Below, in pieces: positions 24,806 to 38,900 of a stretch of 64,000 bases of DNA. Numbering within the stretch: the first letter of the stretch is position 1; the number at the start of each line of letters is the position of its first letter. Source of the stretch: Wuchereria bancrofti (Eukaryota; Nematoda; Chromadorea; Rhabditida; Onchocercidae); NCBI GenBank assembly GCA_005281725.1, contig SSBO01000003.1, forward strand, positions 7,240,776-7,304,775, read 5' to 3'. The notes under the pieces were generated by a model. It was not told the DNA's origin. It saw nothing but the letters and a program-made list of their open reading frames with translations, and did no database searches. Position numbers and translations under genes: made by a program.

Positions 24806-25472
24806 CTTGTGATTTTAAATAGATTTAAGCCGACTTTTGGTTTAACGGAAGAAAATCACTTTTGCCACTTTTTTTTTTACCATAGATTTAATCATCCGAA
24901 TTCAATTTTTTAAATTCCTAATTTCCGTTTTTTTTGTCTGTAATTAATCACCATTAACTAATTTTAATAATTTGATCTGCAATTAATCCCACTAAGTTAA
25001 TTTTATCTGTAATTATTTTTCAATAAACATATATTCCCGGTAAAGGAAAGACGAAATTAGCAGACTTGAGCGTGAAAGAGAAAAAAAATGAAACGATCAC
25101 ATATTCTATGTTTATCTTTCATGTCAAGGACTGTACCTTATGTTTTAGCATGAGTCACGTTACCACGTACGTCTTGTTCGTTACTTGTTCGTTACAACGG
25201 ATAGAGTAGTCAGAACTAAAAAAAGTGAAATCAACATAATTCACCTTAAATCATAAGATATTGCCATTTAACTTAGCAAAACAGTACAATCCTTTACAGG
25301 ATAAAACGATTGTTATCTTTTAATAACTGCGTAAGCGCAGCGTATCACGTAACGTATTTAAATGTTGAGCAAAAAATGGCACATTTTCTTTTTCAAACAT
25401 TAATCAACAATGCATGCCATTCATTTTTTTTTCTTTTCAACAAATCGATTTAAAAATGTTTACAATCAGACT

Positions 25473-28335
<2,863 letters not shown>

Positions 28336-28482
28336 TAAGGAGCAAAAGAGAAACCATCGCAAAAGGAGGATGAAACTTGAGGAATTCACCATGTATATTT
28401 TCATAACACCTCCATAAAAAGAAGATAGAAAAGAAATATGTAGCCTAGAAAAGAAATATGTCAACTGATGAAAGATTAAATT

Positions 28483-28499
28483 TTTATTTCCAAAATAAA
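28483..28499. other. Opposed poly(A) signals of two convergent genes
   Basis: AATAAA on the plus strand at 28494-28499 (for the MAP kinase, ending 28335), and its complement TTTATT at 28483-28488 (for paralogue A, ending 28557). If both are used, the two 3' UTRs overlap antisense. Confidence 0.45.
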
Positions 28500-28556
28500 A
28501 ACCTTATTAAACAAAACTGGTGAAGATCAAGTTATGCAATTACATTCCTGAACAGA

Positions 28557-29901
28557 TTAATTGGCTTCACCGGATCCTTTTTCTTTGTGATATTTTGCAC
28601 GATTAATACGTCTGTCAAGCTCATCCAAGGTTATGGGACCACCAATGGGTTCAAATAAATGACGATTTTCTCGACGCAACTTTTCTGCTTTTTCTGAAAA
28701 CTTTAAAATTAATCGATCTGATTTATTACATATATCACTCTTTTGTGACTTCTCTGCTCAACGATCTAAGAAAACAAAAAGCGTTTCAAAGTTTTGGAAC
28801 CAATCATCGAAGCGTACTAAAATATAAAATGCTGGCTAGCATTTAAAACAATTTAAATCGCAACAGTGAACACCAACCACAGCAGCCTGGTTATGAGCCC
28901 TTAACTATTCCATTTAAGAATCGTTCGCAAACCACTTAATTATAATATAAATCAACAAATAATTTAATCAGGAGTAAAATAACATTCGAACATTAGCCCA
29001 CTTCTAGATTATGGTAATGCTTATCTTATTAGTCGTGCATTACATATATGTAATAATGATTCCTGAATACAAATATAGTAACCTTTTATGGTATCCAACG
29101 TTACATCCCGTTGTTGGTCAAAATTATGAAAAAGACCAATAACAAGTGGAACAACTGGCAGAATGTACAAATGTGATTGCTTCATTTTCTGACTTATTAA
29201 CATCAGTGAGACAACCAACAAAGCAGTCATATGTTCGCTAGAGATAAGTTTTCGTGTATTCGCTAACTGAAACAGTTGTTCATCTATAGAACATAACGTC
29301 TTTAGGTAACAACAACATTATTCTCACATAATGAGAATTGCCAGAATTCAATAATTTCATTTCCATTCGGCAGTAGTACTAAGGTTTCACAGTATCAGAT
29401 GTCCAACTCAACAATACAGTCATTTTTCTATATCCACCACACCGATACTAGAAGCAATCAAGATTCACCACCAAACATTGCTCGAACCCGTTTATTATTC
29501 CCACTGCCATTAAACTGGAAAATATAAAGCATGAATATATATTAACTGATTAAGAAAAGTATTGTAAAAAAGAAAAAAAAAACAGACCTCTAAAGCTCTT
29601 TTATGCTCTAATAAAACATTTTGCAGAGCTACCTGTTCCAGTGCCTGAAGAATAATTCTTATTAAAATTGCAATAGATAATTCAAAGATAATAAAAAGAG
29701 ATCGAAATTTTAAAGATCTTAAAATAAAATGCCATTATTACAAGTATTCCTCCATAACACAGTATTTCAATTTCAAAGAAAAACAAAATTAATTCAACCG
29801 TTTAGCATACTAAATAAAATATTGAATCCCAATAATTTAATTATAACCTGTTGTTCGTAATAATTCTGTAACTCTGCATTACTTGACCACGATGTTCCCA
29901 T
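28557..29901 (-). CDS. Plasminogen receptor (KT)-family protein, paralogue A (4 exons, 143 aa)
   Basis: Small two-pass membrane protein of the PLGRKT (C9orf46) family; the human protein is 147 aa. Exons in reading order: 29901-29848, 29644-29588, 29266-29083, 28693-28557, phases consistent. Features: N-terminal MG; a coiled amphipathic stretch ending LEHKRALELANTRK (human ERQMAMQIAWSRE); a hydrophobic segment TALLVVSLMLI; then ILPVVPLVIGLFHNFDQ, matching human VPIVPLSFILTYQYD. The tail FEPIGGPITLDELDRRINRA matches human LPRGMITFESIEKARK. It ends in GEAN and so lacks the C-terminal lysine that binds plasminogen in the mammalian protein. An in-frame ATG three codons upstream (29910) is an alternative start. 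It is convergent with the MAP kinase gene, 221 bp away. Confidence 0.82.
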
Positions 29902-30686
29902 TAAGAACATCAAAATTACAAATACAAGTTTCAGATAGTTCCAAAACCACAGATTGCTGCTAGAAACTTAAATTTATTTACTTGTCAATAAATAGTTGAT
30001 GGTGTCTTTTGTAGTTATTTGTTTTATATTTACAAAAAGGGTAAGAAATTTCAGAAAAAAACATCACACAACAAATTGTATGATAAACCGAAACGTCTTC
30101 TCAAAAATCCTTTTTTATACAAAACAGAAACATGTGAATACCTTAATTATCCAAATATTCAGCACATACGTTCTCCAACAATTTTGTAAGTGTATGAATA
30201 CGGTCAAACGTTAAGAGCACCTGAAAGGAGACTCAATCGTTCAATTATTATAATTTCCATTCTGGACATTTGGCTCCTTCTGCCTATGAAATTCCAACTC
30301 GTACGAGTCGCGAATGATCAAATACCATTCCAAGCTTGGAAACTAATGACAGAGATGAAACAGACGAGTTCAATGTTTTATCAGAATTTGGAAACCATAA
30401 AGATCCGGATAACGTAATCAAATAAACATATTTTCCAATCAAACTATGCAAAAATGCAGCATCTCCAGAGTTTTCAATCCATTTTCGATTTAAAGATCAA
30501 TCATGATTTGATAAGTCAGATATGTTGCAGTGTAAACTTATAAAAACTGTTTTTCCAGAAACTTCCGGAAACTTTTTGGTGAATAAACTCAAGAGAAAAA
30601 ATACATTTTCCAAAGCCTTAATTTTCATCACGAATTCGGAAGATTTCGAAAACGATTACTGCTGGGGAAAAGCAAACAATATCGAC

Positions 30687-32392
30687 CTATTCCACATCAC
30701 TTCCTTCTTGCAATTCTTTGAGACGCTGTTTTACATCAGCTACCAAAACATGCGGCTCATGTTGTGTCAATCTTTTCCGGTATAATAAATCAGCTCGTTC
30801 TGGAAATAAAGTGTGAAATTTAGCATGATACAGCCCATTTCATTTTTTCATACAAACTGGATAACTTAATGGACAGTAATAATTTTAGCTTTTTCCAAAC
30901 CTTCACATATCATTCCAGCCTCATTCCATAAAACAATCTTCTGACCCTCCATACATAATGATAAAGAGCAAAACATTTTAAAGAATAAAATCGATTGAAG
31001 AAACTCACTTTTGATCCTTCCTGTTCTTCGTCCAAAGCAAGCATCAGTTTCAGAAGCTATATAAGGAAGCGCTATCGCAAGTGGTATCAAGTGTAACACA
31101 TTTTTATGTCGATAGGCGGAGAGTCCAGAAATAAGAGTTACGGCAAGACTTCCAAAAACTTTGTAAGGGTAGGAGTACTGCAACCTGGCAAGCTGAAAAA
31201 TCATAATTTTCAAATCAGAGAAAGTTGTTCCTGCAGTTTGAACTATAGAGAAAAATAGGCCCAATCCTTTAAATACATCAAGATTCCATACTATTAACAC
31301 TGTACAAGAAAATTACACTACAGACTTAATGAAGCTACAACAGTATCCTGGCTCTAGCGTCTTTATATATGAATCACTTGACTCTCCAAGAAAAAATGAA
31401 CTGTATGATAGATTAATAAATGTATCCATATGCTCTTACTAATATGGAAAAATGATATTTTATGACGAGACATATGAATAGGAACACATATGTGCCATGT
31501 ACGATGATATCGTTTGCTTACTATATTATTATTATTCACTTCAAAATATTTTTTATTCGAAATAAAAATAAATAATATAACTGTAATGGTTAAAGATATA
31601 TCAACAAAGAGGTAGCGTATTACTAGTAGACATACCTCGAATGCTATTTTCCTCTCATCCAAGGCTTCTTGAAAAGCTATTTCACGTTCAATCTGAAACA
31701 AATTTTTTCTTCAACAAAATGTAAGCAATTTTCAGTAAATGACTGATACATAATTAATTGTTATCCCTTAGTGAGACTTAATCAGTCTAGTTAATTCAAT
31801 TCTAATGTGATAATTTAGCAGCATTATAATATAATACATTGATAAAAGAACAGCTAATAAGAATAGCTAAAAAGGGGTAAAAAATACTGTTAGTCAAGGA
31901 AAATGAAAAAGCAACAGAAAGTATAATAAAAAAGTGAAACTTACGACAATTAATTACAATTAAATTGAACAGAAAAAAAAATAGTAAAACCAACGAAGTC
32001 AGCAAAAAAGAATTCAATTTCAGCACTTCAAAACATCTATCTAACGACTAATAATCATAAATACATATAAGCACATTTAAATTCTTTTCGTTCAATTCCA
32101 TCACCATAGTGCATAAACAATTTTAACTTTTTTGATAGTTATTCAAAGAAATCTCGAACTTCTGTCATTTATTAAAAGACAAAATGTAATATGCCAAAGA
32201 GCAAATTTCTCAAGAAGGTTCTTTTTTTATTACTAATTAGGAGTAATTAGTAATGCTTATATGATGACTAAAACAAAAGGAAGTAAACACTGTATCAGTG
32301 CAAGCAACAATGAAATATTGTTAGTGAAGGAAATGAAAAACCTTTTGATTTTCAAGCAATCGGATGGCATCCACCACCGATTTGTCAATCAT
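30687..32392 (-). CDS. Plasminogen receptor (KT)-family protein, paralogue B (4 exons, ~134 aa)
   Basis: Second member of the family. Exons: 32392(or 32428)-32342, 31692-31636, 31192-31009, 30799-30687. The second and third exons are exactly as long as those of paralogue A (57 and 184 nt), with the same phases, so the two share an ancestor by tandem duplication. Matches: ALDERKIAFELARLQYSYPY; a hydrophobic SLAVTLISGLSAY; HLIPLAIALPYIAS; and the tail YRKRLTQHEPHVLVADVKQR. It ends GSDVE, again without C-terminal lysine. The start is uncertain: ATG 32392 gives 17 residues in exon 1. The frame is open upstream past a TATTTCAG acceptor at 32429, and a short out-of-frame ATG lies in that leader, its stop overlapping the start as ATGA. 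Confidence 0.78.
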
Positions 32393-32903
32393 TTCACTTC
32401 TGTGATACCTTCTGCAATTGGCATTAGTCTGAAATACATTAAAATTTAAGACTAAATCAATAAGATATAGCAGTTTAATCTCAGAACTTCCGGAACTTCT
32501 CGAATACATCGGTGAATGTTGTATGGCTCTATCAACCCGTCACGCACCCATTTGCAAACATACGCAGTCCGAACCAAGCAAAATTCGTACAAACGCAGCG
32601 CTACGCCTAATAAATGGGATATGCCTTATTAATTTTGGGTGACATGTAAGTATTTGATTCAAATTATACTTTTAGTATAAGTGATTGCTTAATAAGTTAG
32701 TAGAAAATCAAGATTTATTCCTTTAATAAGTGCTACTTTAGGATTGAAAAATTTAAGTTAATATATTGTCGAGATTTTTATTAAAATTCATAAGAATATT
32801 AAGGAAATAACTGAGGTATGTGAATAACTTGAAACCTTATTATTCAGTGGCTTTTTTTTACAGACTACACTAGAGATTTGTATAAAGAAGTAAAAGTCAT
32901 TTG
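32393..32903. promoter_or_regulatory. Head-to-head intergenic region, probable shared promoter
   Basis: About 0.5 kb separates the start of paralogue B (minus) from that of the UFD2 gene (plus). It includes CTTCCGG near 32487, a GC-containing patch at 32520-32600, and the UFD2 trans-splice acceptor. Confidence 0.4.
32851..32863 (+). promoter_or_regulatory. Probable spliced-leader acceptor of the UFD2 gene
   Basis: CTTTTTTTTACAG ends 40 nt before the ATG at 32904, with no upstream exon apparent. Confidence 0.6.
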
Positions 32904-35900
32904 ATGCCGTCAGAAGAAACGACACATCGAAGTCCAGCAAAAGAACTTGAAGAATTAGATGCGAAGAAACTACGTCAGGACTGCATAAACATTATGCCTA
33001 ATGGGAATTCAAATGAGGTTTCACAATTTTTTTTCAGTTTTTTTAAAAGTTCCATATGAAACTTTAAAAGTTTCATATGAGATGACAAGCCTGAATTTTC
33101 TGTAGGCATTAAGTAGTTATGATATATTAACTGTTGTCATACTTGAAATTGACCATGATGAACGGATAAGATAATTCAAGTTATATCAGATTGCCATTTC
33201 TTGACTCAGTCATTTTTCATTCTCGATTTCTGTAAACTTTAAGCATTATTATAATTATTTGAAATATCAACTTCAAATGATAAAATGATAATGAAGTGAT
33301 GAATTTCAAATTTTTTTAACCTAAATCAAGCGACAAATCGATGAAATTCCACATATTTCTAATACAAAAGTGATTTTTCCTGTCAAGATTAAGATTCTAC
33401 GGTTAAAAAGCATAAGATGAATAGAACGACCCAGTTTTTAATTGGATTTAGAATATCTTTTTTGTCTGCTTTAAATTGATCTTGTATTACACACATGCCT
33501 TAAGAATATTTTCTCTAACATTCTAAATCCTAAACTGATTAATTAAAAGTTTAACAACACTATTTATGTCAAGTCTTGTTCAATTTTCTTTTACACTCTG
33601 TTTGAGTGGCCCTTTTCACTTAGACTTTTAAATAAATGTAAAAGCTAGGTCTAGTCATTTGAACAAATAGTACAACAGGTACTTATTCTTAACTTTTAGT
33701 GAAATAATTACGGAATGAGATCAGGACATCGGCAAGGATACAGTATTAGGAGGTATCGTATCACTGTGTGGCTCTAATTAACAATGTAGATGGAGAATTA
33801 AGGTTAGACATTTACAGATAGGATTTAAAAAACTTGATTCTTAATTAATATGAATAATATGAGTTAATTTTTAAGAGGAGTTGGTTTAGAACTACATCGT
33901 ATTGCTTAGAAAACCCTACTGATTTGATAATCCAGACATCTAGTGATTATTCTCTTGCACAGTCTCTTACACATGCACAGTACTGCATAAGTGAACAATA
34001 ATTTGAAATAGGTTGTGACATATTGAATAGCTGTTTAGTATTAATTTATTTCCATATTGTTTGGTTTGAAAGGGCTTTTGAGAATTCTCAAGAACGCAAA
34101 GGAAATAATCAAAAAGGAGGTGCAAGTGAAAGGGAAAAAGAAAGGAGATGGATCTGTAGAATAAATAACCAAGTACTTCGAAATTTTAGAAATGGCAAAA
34201 GACCTCAAGCATTGATTAATTTCCGTAAATATGTTATTCGTCGACAGGTGTTTTATTGGCACAATTTAGGATGGAGAAGCTTACAAATTGGATCGCCTTC
34301 AGAATCTTGTCAGTCGGATTTTCAGCGGTGGTGAAAATAACGTTTGTTTGAAATCTTTGGTAGAATCAACTGATGCATCAACTTTTAGTAGCGATGGTAT
34401 GTTTTGTTGTTGAATTACGATTGTGGTGAACCGCGGTTATTAACATTAATACCAATTTTAGAAAATAAAAACAGATAAAATTGGTACAGAGATGGTGAAC
34501 AAAGCATGTTTCTTACCTTTTCAATAATTATTACGTTACTAATTGGTATCCAAAGAAAGTTATATAATGACTTGCATGTGAGTGATACTTAGCATATTTA
34601 TCTACAGCAATAGATAGAATATGTTAAAGGCATGAGTTTTGTTATCTTTTATTAAAGATGCGGATATTTTTTTTTTCATGAATCTTGCATAATTTTAAAA
34701 AAACATGAATTTTCAGTTGATTTATCAGTCGTTGTTGATGATATTTTCATGCGAGCATTATGTAACATACACAAAAGCAAGTAAGTGCTCTTATTGTTCA
34801 TGTCTATTTACTCGCTTTTCATTGGACCAAAAAAGTATTAGAATACAATCATCGTCAATTTTATCTGTAATGTAGCACTAACGGTTATCATTTTGCAGCA
34901 TGCAGGTCATGAATACAAGTAGAATACTGGGAAAACAACTTGGCGAACCGCTGTTTGATTTACCTCTAACTTTGCCAGAAATGGCTTTGCACTATCTTAT
35001 TACAACAAATGAAAAATTGTCTACTGAAGGGCAGAATCAGGTTTATACCGCATTGATATCCTAATCCTCATCAAAATTTGTTGTATCTAATTAAGAATGT
35101 CATGAGTTCCAAGCCGCCTTGTGATTCGAATATTGAACTTTTTTATAGCAATAATCAAGGATAGATAATTAAGAAACTACTATTAAAAGTTCAACCGGCA
35201 GGAGTTAAGAGATAAAATTTGAATTGCAGTTTTTGATGGATCACGAGCGATCCGTGATCTCAGTCATTCAAAAAAGACTTTTCGCTCAAACGTCTTTTCT
35301 TCTTCGTGGTTTCTATGGTGAAAAGTAAGCCATTTTATCTTATCCATCTGCATTATGCTCATTCATGTGAATTTATCCTTATTTTCATCAGCTTTTTTTC
35401 TTTTACTTCTTCAAGAAATAATCGATTCGGAAATTTTCAATCTTACAGATTCACAGCAGAAGATATGATAGCAGTCTTTGTTCGAATGTTTTATCAGCAG
35501 CAAGTGCCAGAAACTTTTGCCTGCAACTTAATAACTTACTGTTCGGATGAAGATATGGACCATGGTGCACTTGCTGAGGTTTATTTCACCATTTTGCCAT
35601 CCATAATATTTTCTGAAATTTTGTTTTACTGCACATTAATGCAGTTAGCAATGTGAATTTACGCAATGAAACATTTGTGTTCAGTCATGTGGGAAATATA
35701 TGTATATGCTAAGTCATTGTTATATATAGGGATATAGGTTACAATATAGTGCATCTTAAATCCGACTCTACATTATCGAAACAATAATATCGAAATAATG
35801 GGGAATGTGTTTATAAAAGTTTCAGATAGTAAATATTTGGGAAAATAGTAAATAGTGTTATTTATTTTCTTAGGTTGGTGAATATGCTCATTCACGTTTC

Positions 35901-38900
35901 TTGTACTGATTATTTAAATCTGAAAATGGAAAATTCGGTCTTTAAAAATTGTTTCAGATTTTCAATCCTATTTTGGATTGTGCGCAAAAGTCGATGAGTT
36001 ACCAACAAATGTCGAATAAGTGCAACAGGGAAGTGGCTATTTATCCGTATTCTCTATTGAAATTCCTTGTAGGCGTCAAGACTTCATCCAATAAAAGACC
36101 TGTTGCAGATTTGGTTAGTTTACGGCATCTTTGTAGTATTTTTTAAGTCACACTAGATCTCAATTATGTTATAGAATGTTTTAAATCTGTTTATTAATTT
36201 GGTTCAAATCAATTCTGTTAAATCTGTTTCTCAAACATTATGGTCAATTTAATCAAATCAGCTGTTCCTGGGAAATAATTTATCATCATTAGCTTCATGG
36301 TTGTGATTTGTTGTCTTATTACAGCTGGTTTCACGGACAGATTTCATATCAGAAGTATACAGCGTCCTTGAAGGCCATGATTTTGCAAGGCTGTGTTATT
36401 TGGGACCATTCTTTGAATACAGCACAGCTCCTGCTGACAATGGAAGCGTAAGAATAAACTTTGGATTCACTAATATAATTCACTGAAACATTTATATTTA
36501 TCTTCTTTCAGTTGTCTGTTTATATGCCATTTTTCGACTGCTCTCAACTTCCGGAAGATGAACAAAAACCGATGTTATATAACGTTTACCAAAATGATTT
36601 AACTCTTGTGAGGGTATGTTTTTTAAGTTTGACATTTTAGATGACTTTTCTATTTGATTATTCGTTATAGAATCGATCTCTACACTTGGTTTTGATGTGT
36701 TAAGCGAAGCAACAGGATAGAAACATCTGACATATATTATCCAGAAATTTTGAAGCAGACATACGTGAGCCAGAACAGATTACTATCCTAGCTATTGATA
36801 ATGCGAACTAGGCTTAGTGTAGAAGAGCCTAGAGAACTGTGCATATCATACTGACTAGCAAATTGTTGCAGTCATTCTTGAGAATGGTTTAAAATTGATT
36901 CTATTTTTAGCGCCATTTGCATCAAATATTGCATCAGTTGTTAGCAAATACTTCGAGTCGTAACAGAACATTGGATTTCATCACTCGCGTATTATCGGTT
37001 AATATTAAGAGGAGGCAGATGAATGTAGGTTTCATTGCAGCATAAAATTGCTAGTTTTCCAATCAATCAGTGGATTAAACAGAGCACTTTGATGCTCAGT
37101 AACTTCCGACCTCAGTAATTTGAAAGACTTTGAAAGGCTTATTTAAGGTCATCATTATAATACTTTTTACCTTCGCACTCGCCAACTGTCCTAGTAATCC
37201 TGCTGAGAAGTTCTGTTAAAGGAATTATATCTAAGAAAATGAGATATGCTGTTTGATTTTGCTGTTGATGATACATTTCAGCCAGACCATTCAAAGTTAT
37301 CATCGGATGGATTCATGCTGAATTTCTTTGATGTAATGCTGAGTTTGGTTGAGAAAGTAACATTTGATAAGGTATGTTTGCTGTATCCATCCTAAATTCT
37401 AAACTTAAGATATGTTCATATTCTGCACATATTGTTTGTCTAATTTTCAAGGTGAATACATATTATATGTTCCATCCGAAATGCAGAATTGATTTTTCGA
37501 GTGAAACACGGTTAAAATTGGACTTGGAGCAAACAAAGGCCTTCACAGAAATGATAGGTATTTTATTTCAAGTTCTGCTGTGAAGATGCCCATTGAATAT
37601 GAACTTTGATTACGCATAACTTTTTAGAACCATTGCAATGTCGTGCCTTATACTCGTTTTAAAATATCATTGGTTACTGCAGATTAAACTGATGGAGAAG
37701 AAAAGTTCCATCGTTTTCAGATACCAATTTCGAGATCAAATTTCCCACGGAATGTTTCTTCCTAACTGTACAAGCACAACATTTGTCAATATCAGCCGCA
37801 ATTGGACAATTAAAGTATTTGAAGAGGAATTTGCATGAAATTGAACTTGGTTTAACTGAACTTAAAGTACAGTTACGCAGATTATTCGCACTTCAAGTAA
37901 GAGAAAAAGCAATGATTGAAGCAAAACTGGAGCGAGCCAATATTTTCCGTACGGTATGTTTTCATTTTGCTTATTAAATTGAATTTAAACTTCTTGTGAT
38001 TTGATATTTACACATTTTCATGTTTGAAAGGTTAGATAGAGAGTAGTCTCGATGAACGTAGCAAACAAATTCAAAGTAGATGACAGCTTGGTGAACAGCT
38101 TACACTTGTTATTTAAACAACCGACTTTTGTTTAACTTAAAACCCAAGTTCTTAGGATCAATCATGATCTTAGGTTTCTTCATGATGTATTTTCAAATAC
38201 AAATTAAGAAGAAAATTCTGGATTCCACAACAGCTTTAAATATCAAATTGAAAATCTCATTCATACTATTTTTTAGAGACTCATTCGGAGCATTATGTGT
38301 TTGGAAGCAGCACTGTACGATCCGGTGTTTCTTCATCGAGCTCTGGAATTCTGCAGTCGTCAGCTTACTTTCCTCATCAACATTATTAACCCCAATTTGT
38401 TAGTTATCAAAAGTTGCTAAAAATTTTGACAGTATACACAACGAAAGATTTTGTTTTGCTCATTTTTTCATTTTCCTTGTAATATGTTTCATTTAATTTA
38501 TAAGCTAAAATGCAAGAATGTTCTAGAATCCATTATATCTTTTTTCAGCATTAACGATGGTTTACTTCCTCCCGTAGCACCAGATCTGTTTGGAGTCATG
38601 CCGGAATTCTTTTTGGAAAACTCTCTCGACTTCATTGTTTTTCTACTGAAGTTAGCAACGTTATCCTTGGGTCGACAACTAATTTTCACTTCTCATCTGG
38701 ATAGAATATATATTTCCTAGGATTGATGGATAATGGAGAAGGTATTACTTTATACAGTGATCTGATTAATTTGCAGGAATAATCCGGTTATACTTCTGGA
38801 AAGTCGATTGGACTTGCCTGAGCAGCTGCTTGTATTTATTTGCAGCACTCATTATTTTAACAATAAATTTCTCGCAGCAAAGGTTTATTCATTTTTCATT

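Noticed and set aside
30866..31300. 144-codon minus frame read as one protein
   Set aside because: Only 31192-31009 is exonic (paralogue B exon 3). The rest is intron read-through.
34023..34334. 103-codon plus frame rich in Glu/Arg/Asn
   Set aside because: It overlaps the end of UFD2 intron 1 and, in another frame, exon 2 ([20 protein letters not shown]), whose phase and family fit are better.
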